From contig JALHWS010000112.1 in NCBI GenBank assembly GCA_022866885.1, positions 1 to 10,283 on the forward strand: a stretch of 10,283 nucleotides of DNA. The letters are read 5' to 3'. Positions 1 to 4,701 of this stretch are shown in pieces. The notes beneath the pieces are model-generated. The model made no database searches, was not told the origin of the DNA, and worked only from the letters and a program-made list of their open reading frames with translations. The translations under genes were made by a program, and so were the position numbers. The stretch comes from Candidatus Microgenomates bacterium (lineage in GTDB: Bacteria > Patescibacteriota > Microgenomatia > 2-02-FULL-39-11). Positions within the stretch are counted from its first letter, which is position 1. Every line of letters begins with the position of its first letter.

Positions 1-143
1 ATCAAGGCTTTGATTTTTTTCAAATTTTTTATCTCTTTGGTTTTTCCGAAAAAATCTTCCAATATCGATGATAATTCTTTTTTCTCTGCCGGATAAAAAC
101 TGCCGGAGAAAAATGGTTTCCTGATATTAGTGCCAGACGCCAT
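1..143 (-). CDS. AmmeMemoRadiSam system protein B (MEMO1-like), N-terminal fragment
   Basis: This is the first 47 codons of a gene that continues beyond the left edge. It starts at an ATG at 143, with AGGG about nine bases upstream as a weak ribosome binding site. The translation contains RKPFFSGSFYPAEKKEL, the characteristic opening of MEMO-family proteins (known family pattern: R-x-P-x-x-x-G-x-F-Y-P), followed by a lysine-rich helix. The gene overlaps the 3' end of the radical SAM gene by 17 bp, which suggests translational coupling. MEMO proteins are related to class III nonhaem iron dioxygenases. The bacterial versions almost always accompany a radical SAM partner and an AMMECR1-like protein A, but their reaction is unknown. 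Identification rests on the N-terminus and the neighbour; the metal-site residues lie outside the window. Confidence 0.88.
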   Translation of the reverse strand, partial: MASGTNIRKPFFSGSFYPAEKKELSSILEDFFGKTKEIKNLKKIKAL

Positions 144-1170
144 ATATTTTTTCCCTGCATTTACGACATTCACCTTTTTTAATCTCCAAATCTTTTATTT
201 CCACTTCATAACCGCTTCGGTAAACCAAAAGCGCTCCGCATTTCGGGCAGTAAGTGGATGACCTTTTTTCGTCTGGAACATTGCCGACATAAACATATTT
301 TAACCCCGCTTTTTTGCCTATCTCGTAAGCCTTCAGCAGTGTTTCGTAAGGAGTTGGGGAAACCTCCATCATTTTATAACACGGATAAAAAGCGGAAATA
401 TGCCAGGGGATATCAGGGGAAATTGCCACCAGAAATTCGGCGATATTTCCTAATTCTTCATTACTGTCATTATATCCGGGGATTATCAAAGTCGTTATCT
501 CCGTCTCGATCCCGGCGGCAAAATTTCTTTTTATGTTTTCTTTGACCGGTTTGATATCCGCCTTACAGACTTTTTTATAAAAATCCGGATTAAAACTTTT
601 CAGGTCGATATTGATGGCGTCGAGATATTTTTTCACCGATTCAAAAGTTTCCTTTGATTCATAACCGTTGGAAACAAAGATATTTTTCAAGCCTTTTTTC
701 CTAGCGATTTTTGCCGTATCAAGAGCAAATTCGGCAAAAATAGACGGTTCATTGTATGTATAGGCAATCCCCTGCGCTTTTTGTTTCAAGGCCATCTCTA
801 CAATTTCTTCCGGCGTCACCGTCTCCGACATCCGATCAATAATTTCTAATATATTTCTTTCTGAATTTTGTTCTTTGTTTACTTGGCTCATCTCCCAATT
901 CTGGCAAAAAAGACAACCGAAATTGCAGCCAACGGTCCCGAAGGAAAAAATACTAGATCCTGGAAGAAAATGGTGGAGCGGTTTTTTCTCAACCGGGTCC
1001 AAATGAAGTCCGATGGCTTTGCCGTAAACGAGGGAATATAAAATGCCGTTTTTATTTAACCTGGTGGCACAGATTCCGGTTTGAAAAGGAGAAATTCTGC
1101 AGTACCAACTGCAGGCAAGACACTGAACAGACTTTTTCTCCAGTTTCCGGTATAAAACTGCCTTCTTCAT
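127..1170 (-). CDS. amrS: AmmeMemoRadiSam system radical SAM enzyme
   Basis: The 347-residue product is a radical S-adenosylmethionine enzyme. The [4Fe-4S] cluster motif CNFGCLFCQNW (Cys82, Cys86, Cys89) has the C-x3-C-x2-C spacing and is followed by the QNW typical of this subfamily. It sits in a TIM-barrel-like body with AYTYNEPSIF (136-145), INIDLKSF (187-193) and WHISAFYP (256-263). The N-terminus has a second cysteine cluster (Cys17, 20, 24, 34), and the C-terminus a zinc-ribbon-like pair of CxxC motifs (308/311 and 335/338) ending GVW, both usual for the family. Length matches full-length members. The gene begins nine bases after folA stops, so the two are probably cotranscribed, and it overlaps the MEMO gene downstream. 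The family is widespread in bacteria and archaea; its substrate is not established. The start has no convincing Shine-Dalgarno site. Confidence 0.95.
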   Translation of the reverse strand: MKKAVLYRKLEKKSVQCLACSWYCRISPFQTGICATRLNKNGILYSLVYGKAIGLHLDPVEKKPLHHFLPGSSIFSFGTVGCNFGCLFCQNWEMSQVNKEQNSERNILEIIDRMSETVTPEEIVEMALKQKAQGIAYTYNEPSIFAEFALDTAKIARKKGLKNIFVSNGYESKETFESVKKYLDAINIDLKSFNPDFYKKVCKADIKPVKENIKRNFAAGIETEITTLIIPGYNDSNEELGNIAEFLVAISPDIPWHISAFYPCYKMMEVSPTPYETLLKAYEIGKKAGLKYVYVGNVPDEKRSSTYCPKCGALLVYRSGYEVEIKDLEIKKGECRKCREKIYGVWH

Positions 1171-1179
1171 GCTTCTATA

Positions 1180-1686
1180 TTATCTCTCTAATTCTAAAAA
1201 TGTATACCCGTAATTTTTGTCCTTGCCTTCTTTTTGGAAAATTATTTTTTTAAACTGCGAATAATCAGGAAAGTATGTATCGGCTTCGAACTTGCCTTTG
1301 ACAATTGTTAAGTATAACTTGTCAGCGTACTTGATCCCTTGTCCGTAAATCTGCCCGCCGCCGATGATAAATATTTTTTTACCCGCCATAGCTTTAGCGA
1401 CGGCGGGCATTTCCTTAGCAATCTCAATGGCTTCTTCTAATGAATGAGCAATGAGACAACCGACAGCTTTATAATTATTATCTCGGGTCACAATAATATT
1501 TGTTCTTCCAAGTAAAGGCTTCCCGATTGATTCATACGTCGTCCGGCCCATAATCACCGGATGGCCGAGGGTGATTTGCTTAAAACGTTCCATGTCTTCC
1601 GGGATATGCCATAACAGCTTATTCTTCAATCCCAACTCACGGTTGCTTCCGATAGCGGCAATAATGCTTATTTTTGGTTTATGCAT
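1180..1686 (-). CDS. folA: Dihydrofolate reductase
   Basis: The 168-residue product reduces dihydrofolate to tetrahydrofolate with NADPH, regenerating the cofactor used by thymidylate synthase encoded just upstream. Visible motifs follow the E. coli enzyme: WHIPEDM (26-32) with the active-site Trp26 and Asp31, VIMGRTTYESIG (44-55), GRTNII with the folate-binding Arg61, IIGGGQIY (107-114) for NADPH, Thr127 in YLT, and DTYFPDY (136-142). All key residues are present, so the enzyme should be active. Between SLEEAIEIAKE and KKIFIIGGG lies an extra stretch of about ten residues (MPAVAKAMAG, 93-102) encoded by a GC-rich palindrome. The ATG at 1686 has no Shine-Dalgarno site; a promoter lies immediately upstream, consistent with a leaderless message. 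amrS and the MEMO gene follow, probably in the same transcript. Confidence 0.97.
   Translation of the reverse strand: MHKPKISIIAAIGSNRELGLKNKLLWHIPEDMERFKQITLGHPVIMGRTTYESIGKPLLGRTNIIVTRDNNYKAVGCLIAHSLEEAIEIAKEMPAVAKAMAGKKIFIIGGGQIYGQGIKYADKLYLTIVKGKFEADTYFPDYSQFKKIIFQKEGKDKNYGYTFLELER
1382..1407. repeat. GC-rich palindromic element inside folA
   Basis: The two arms CCCGCCATAGC and GCGACGGCGGG flank a TTTA loop and pair at nine of eleven positions. The element is strikingly GC-rich compared with the surrounding sequence and keeps the folA frame, encoding roughly PAVAKAMAG. The position corresponds to the surface segment just before the NADPH-binding IIGGG strand. It resembles in principle the Rickettsia palindromic elements, which insert in frame into genes. 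Mobility is inferred; the palindrome is seen directly. Confidence 0.75.
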
Positions 1687-1694
1687 ATATATTA

Positions 1695-1723
1695 ATAATA
1701 AACAATCTTTGTGAGCATGGCAA
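1695..1723 (-). promoter_or_regulatory. Sigma70-type promoter of folA-amrS-MEMO operon
   Basis: Reading the minus strand, TTGCCA (1723-1718) and TATTAT (1700-1695) are separated by exactly 17 bases. Only eight bases (TAATATAT) lie between the -10 box and the folA ATG at 1686, so transcription starting about seven bases after the -10 would begin within one or two bases of the ATG. This predicts a leaderless mRNA. Confidence 0.6.
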
Positions 1724-1827
1724 AATTTTCGCAGATCGCATTTTGAGCGAGAGAAAAAGAAGTTTCATGGACAGAAGAAGGCGTCGTCTCGAGCGAGTTG
1801 CGGAGCAAGAAGATTTTGTCTGCGAGC
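1722..1827 (+). repeat. Intergenic multi-block repeat, copy 1
   Basis: The thyA-folA gap holds block A, AAAATTTTCGCA (1722-1733); a weaker block B, with ATGGA at 1767 and CGTCTCGAG at 1785-1793; and block C, ATTTTGTCTGCGAGC (1813-1827). Blocks A and C recur exactly, in the same order and orientation, in the intergenic region at 8898-9090. The sequence between blocks also shows GAGCGAG and GGAGCAAG words related to block C. No convincing reading frame or clean terminator was found in this gap. Function is unknown. Confidence 0.55.
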
Positions 1828-1845
1828 AAAAAGATTGTTTTCAAA

Positions 1846-2811
1846 TTAAAATCCCCCAACTACCGTAATTTCTCCTTTTATCGGCGGGTGGGGATCGTAG
1901 CCAACTAATTCGAAATCCTCGAATTTGAAGTCGTCTATCTTTTTGACTTTGGGATTTAACTTCATCTCCGGAAAAGGTCGGGGAGTCCTTTTGACCTGTT
2001 CTCTCATCTGCTCAAAATGGTTTTCGTAGATATGGACATCGCCGAAAGTGTGGACAAAATCTCCCGGTTTGTAACCGGTCACCTGGGCCAACATAAGAGT
2101 CAGTAATGCATAACTGGCGATATTAAAAGGCACCCCCAGAAAATAATCGGCGCTTCGCTGATATAGAAGCAGTGATAATTTATCGCCGGTGATATTGATA
2201 TGGTACATCGTGTGACACGGCGCAATCACCATTGATTCTTTCCTGCCTTTAGCCATTTCGTAGATATACCCTGCGTTCCATGCAGAAACCACATAATGTT
2301 TTTTTTGGGGATATTTTTTTATTTTTTCTATTGCCCAGCCGAGTTGATCTATTTCTCTCCCGTCACCGGTAGGCCAATGACGCCATTGCACTCCATAAAC
2401 AGGTCCCAAATCACCCCATCTTTTGGCAAATTTATTATCGTTTTTAATCTTCTCAATTAATTCATCTTGGGTTAAATTTTGAATTTTGAATTTTGAATTT
2501 TGAGTTTGCGCTTCTTTGAAGCGCTTGTACGCCCACTCGTCCCAGATGTGGACGTTATTGTCAACTAAGTATTTAATGTTGGACGAACCGGATAGGAACC
2601 ACAACAGTTCATGGATGATGCCGCGGGAAAAAACTTTTTTGGTGGTAAGTAGAGGATAGCCTTTCGACAAATCAAACCTTATTTGTCGGCCAAAAACGCT
2701 TTTCAACTTCACTCCCGTCGAATGGCTGATTTTCCACTGCCCATTTTTCATAATATCGCGAGCCAAGTCAAGATACTGGTATTCCGGATGTCTTTGAACT
2801 GTCTTTTTCAT
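1846..2811 (-). CDS. thyA: Thymidylate synthase, divergent phosphate site
   Basis: The 321-residue product converts dUMP to dTMP using methylene-tetrahydrofolate. Catalytic residues aligned to E. coli ThyA are all present: Glu68 (IIHELLWFL), Trp90 (IWDEWA), Tyr139 (GPVYG), nucleophile Cys199 (APCH), Arg219 and Asp222 (YQRSAD), Asn230 (FNIASYALL, the uracil-selecting residue) and His260/Tyr262 (DVHIY). Three arginines that hold the dUMP phosphate in E. coli (Arg21, Arg126, Arg127) are instead Ser31, Lys171 and His172. There is an extra eight-residue loop around 186-194 before the catalytic cysteine, and an inserted segment at 100-128 containing a tandem repeat. The C-terminus (EITVVGGF) runs past the usual PVAI ending. 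The start follows a strong AAGGAG site. The gene lies 26 bp after the ABC permease and upstream of folA, its metabolic partner. Confidence 0.96.
   Translation of the reverse strand: MKKTVQRHPEYQYLDLARDIMKNGQWKISHSTGVKLKSVFGRQIRFDLSKGYPLLTTKKVFSRGIIHELLWFLSGSSNIKYLVDNNVHIWDEWAYKRFKEAQTQNSKFKIQNLTQDELIEKIKNDNKFAKRWGDLGPVYGVQWRHWPTGDGREIDQLGWAIEKIKKYPQKKHYVVSAWNAGYIYEMAKGRKESMVIAPCHTMYHINITGDKLSLLLYQRSADYFLGVPFNIASYALLTLMLAQVTGYKPGDFVHTFGDVHIYENHFEQMREQVKRTPRPFPEMKLNPKVKKIDDFKFEDFELVGYDPHPPIKGEITVVGGF
2475..2502. repeat. Heptanucleotide tandem repeat within thyA
   Basis: There are four perfect copies of AATTTTG (CAAAATT on the coding strand). Because seven is not a multiple of three, the coding strand reads through all frames and gives a period-seven peptide, QNSKFKI, at about residues 104-112 of ThyA. 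It falls in the small-domain region between IWDEWA and GPVYG that E. coli ThyA lacks, so it should be tolerated. Gain or loss of one unit would shift the frame; three units would add or remove seven residues. Confidence 0.9.
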
Positions 2812-2819
2812 ATAAAAAA

Positions 2820-2825
2820 CTCCTT
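2820..2825 (-). promoter_or_regulatory. Shine-Dalgarno site of thyA
   Basis: AAGGAG lies eight bases upstream of the ATG at 2811. It is one of only two strong ribosome binding sites in the window, and both serve genes that are probably internal to operons. It fixes the thyA start. Confidence 0.85.
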
Positions 2826-2829
2826 AAAT

Positions 2830-2849
2830 AATTTAATTTAATTTAATTT
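2830..2849. repeat. Pentanucleotide tandem repeat across the permease stop codon
   Basis: Four perfect AATTT copies (AAATT on the minus strand) span the last codons and the TAA of the ABC permease (2838-2840) and part of the 26-bp gap to thyA. The coding strand here ends K-L-N-stop. A change in copy number would alter the permease C-terminus or its spacing to the thyA ribosome binding site. Confidence 0.85.
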
Positions 2850-3638
2850 TACTAATCTCCCTGTTCGTAAGGATTCCCTAAACATCTTCTTCAAAAATAA
2901 TATTGACAAAGTCAGATAAATGAGATTCAAAATAAAACTAATGATAATATTGCCCCACGAAAACGTACCGTCAAAGATTATACTCCTCATACTTTCAAAA
3001 ATGTAACTGGTCGGCAAAACTTTTGCGACAGCTTGCGCCCAGCCGGGCAAAATATCAACCGGATAAAAAATGGCCGAAAAAGGATAGATCGCAAAAACCA
3101 GCGACCAGGCAAAAGCTTCTACCCGATAGCTGAAACGAAGGATCAAACCGCTAATGATAAAGCCGACCCACCAGCCGACCAGTATCAAATTAACCATAGC
3201 TAAAATTAGAAAATATCCCAGGTAAAAAATATTGAACTGGTAAAGTAAAAAGGCCACGACCGAGAGAAAAACAAAAGACATTGATAATTTGATCAGCCCT
3301 AAAACCAACGTGCCGGCGATAAAATCCCGAAGTCTAATAGGAGTCGAAAAAAGATTGACCAGGTTTCTGTTCCAGGCGTCGTTCAGAAGCGGCATATTGA
3401 TATCCCGCTGGGAATTTTGGACGAAAGTCCAAAGGATGATGCCGCCTAAAAATAACGTTACAATGTTGGGGATTTGCGGATTGTTTTGTTTTATATAACT
3501 GCTGGTCAATCCCCAGAAAATTATATCAATGGTTGACCACCAGAAAGTATCAACCACCCGGTCAAGATTGCGCCGCCACTCAAAAAGGTGGCGCATCACT
3601 ATCGCTTTCACCGCAGAATAATTCAGGATTTTATTCAT
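2838..3638 (-). CDS. ABC-2 type transporter permease
   Basis: The 266-residue integral membrane protein has about six hydrophobic helices, roughly at 31-50, 58-76, 108-133, 142-168, 174-195 and 230-250. The motif DAWNRNLVNLFSTPIRLRDF (87-106), between helices 2 and 3, matches the cytoplasmic coupling region of ABC-2 permeases such as NodJ and the drug and polysaccharide exporters. A loop with YPVDILPGWAQAVAKVLPTSY (192-212) before the last helix is also typical. It starts six bases after the ATPase stops, so the two form a transporter, probably an exporter of one full permease dimer plus ATPase dimer. Substrate cannot be told; drug, lipid and glycan export all fit. No strong ribosome binding site is seen, so translation is probably coupled to the ATPase gene. 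Confidence 0.92.
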   Translation of the reverse strand: MNKILNYSAVKAIVMRHLFEWRRNLDRVVDTFWWSTIDIIFWGLTSSYIKQNNPQIPNIVTLFLGGIILWTFVQNSQRDINMPLLNDAWNRNLVNLFSTPIRLRDFIAGTLVLGLIKLSMSFVFLSVVAFLLYQFNIFYLGYFLILAMVNLILVGWWVGFIISGLILRFSYRVEAFAWSLVFAIYPFSAIFYPVDILPGWAQAVAKVLPTSYIFESMRSIIFDGTFSWGNIIISFILNLIYLTLSILFLKKMFRESLRTGRLVKLN

Positions 3639-3644
3639 AATTAT

Positions 3645-4586
3645 TTACTTTTTCCTGGCTGTGCTAATGAAAAAGTCTTCCAAAGTCGGCTTATCAATAC
3701 TGATTTCACTGTAACTGATTTCTTCTTCCGCCAAAATCTGGATCAAAAGGGGAATATCCTCCTCAACCAGCTCGATGGTAATAAATTTATCGGATACAAT
3801 TGCCTTCCATTTATTTTGCGCAATAATCCGTAAAAATTCGTCCTGTTTTTCCTCGATGATGAAACTGACGCGGCAGAATTTGATGGTTTTGGCCAAGCCC
3901 CGTGGCGTATCTTCAGCAATGATTTTGCCTTTGTGAAGGAAAATCACCCGGTCGCAGACTTCTTCCACCTCGGCCATATTATGCGACGTCCAAAGAATGG
4001 TCGCTTTTTCTCTCTTTCTGTACTCAAGGATTTTCTTTCGGATTTCATCAGCGCCTTCTGGATCGAGGCTGGCAGTCGGCTCATCCAGCAGGATAAGCCG
4101 GGGATTATTAAGAAAAGTCCGCGCCAGGTTTACTCTGGTAATCCAACCGGAAGACAGTTTATCAATTGTCTCATCTTTTATTTCCTCAAGGTTCATTTTT
4201 TTGATCACTTCGGCCACTTTATCCCTGGCGTTTTTGACGGAATACAAAAGAGCCACTACATAAAGATTTTCAAAAACGCTTAAACGCCAAGGAAGATGAG
4301 TATATGTGGAAGAGAAATTCATCTCCGAAAGAATTTCTTCCCGATGTTGAAAGAGGCTTTTGTGAAAAATATCGATTGTGCCGGAAGTAGGGATAACAAG
4401 CCCAAGCAACATCTGGATCGTCGTCGTTTTTCCGGCACCGTTGGGTCCCAGGAAGCCGACAATTTCGCCTTCTTTGATGGAAAAAGAAATGTTGTCCACG
4501 GCGACAGATTTAGCATTTGCCGGACCGAATTTTTTTGTCAGATTTCTGACTTCAACAATCATCTCATCATTCATGGTATTCACCAT
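3645..4586 (-). CDS. ABC transporter ATP-binding protein
   Basis: The 313-residue ATPase powers the adjacent permease. It carries Walker A GPNGAGKTT (47-55), Walker B LILLDEP (164-170), D-loop SLD (173-175) and the switch histidine His202 in TSHN. The signature motif is LSSGW (144-148) rather than LSGGQ, and the Q-loop region reads NFSSTYTHLPWRLSVFENL (90-108) with no glutamine. The NFSS...LP.RL and LS-x-G-x-x-TR pattern marks, from memory, a recognised subgroup of exporter ATPases, but Trp148 and Ile149 occupy places usually held by Gln and Lys. A C-terminal domain (about 235-313) ends in PTLEDFFI, as in CcmA/NatA-type exporters. The ATG at 4586 has no Shine-Dalgarno site; an ATG at 4574 preceded by GGTG is an alternative giving 309 residues. 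Confidence 0.95.
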   Translation of the reverse strand: MVNTMNDEMIVEVRNLTKKFGPANAKSVAVDNISFSIKEGEIVGFLGPNGAGKTTTIQMLLGLVIPTSGTIDIFHKSLFQHREEILSEMNFSSTYTHLPWRLSVFENLYVVALLYSVKNARDKVAEVIKKMNLEEIKDETIDKLSSGWITRVNLARTFLNNPRLILLDEPTASLDPEGADEIRKKILEYRKREKATILWTSHNMAEVEEVCDRVIFLHKGKIIAEDTPRGLAKTIKFCRVSFIIEEKQDEFLRIIAQNKWKAIVSDKFITIELVEEDIPLLIQILAEEEISYSEISIDKPTLEDFFISTARKK

Positions 4587-4617
4587 TTTAGTTTATAAGT
4601 AATAATGAAACAATATC

Positions 4618-4646
4618 TTGACAATCCCCTATTTATACTATAGGAT
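4618..4646 (+). promoter_or_regulatory. Distal promoter of ftsK in divergent intergenic region
   Basis: TTGACA (4618-4623) and TAGGAT (4641-4646) are separated by 17 bases, giving a predicted leader of about 50 bases before ftsK. The -35 lies within the near-palindrome TTGACAA, so the minus strand also reads TTGTCA (4624-4619), 17 bases from a poor -10 (TACTTA) that would serve the ABC ATPase gene. Both directions may therefore share this 115-bp region. A short inverted repeat CCTAT-N7-ATAGG (4628-4644) overlaps the spacer. Confidence 0.45.
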
Positions 4647-4662
4647 ATATCAAGAGAGGCTT

Positions 4663-4690
4663 TTGATACCTAAGATTTTATTGTTATAAT
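4663..4690 (+). promoter_or_regulatory. Proximal promoter of ftsK, very short leader
   Basis: TTGATA (4663-4668) and a perfect TATAAT (4685-4690) are separated by 16 bases. The ftsK ATG lies at 4702, eleven bases past the -10 box, so the predicted transcript has a leader of only about five bases. No Shine-Dalgarno sequence precedes the ATG, in agreement with leaderless-type initiation. Confidence 0.7.
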
Positions 4691-4701
4691 AGACTACTGC
4701 C

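Noticed and set aside
1687..1845. A small plus-strand gene (frame 1674-1868) between folA and thyA
   Set aside because: The peptide is arginine- and glutamate-rich with no hydrophobic core, has no ribosome binding site, overlaps both flanking genes, and is built from the intergenic repeat words.
4628..4644. CCTAT-N7-ATAGG inverted repeat as an operator in the ftsK/ABC promoter region
   Set aside because: Arms of five AT-rich bases are expected by chance here; kept only as a remark in the promoter entry.
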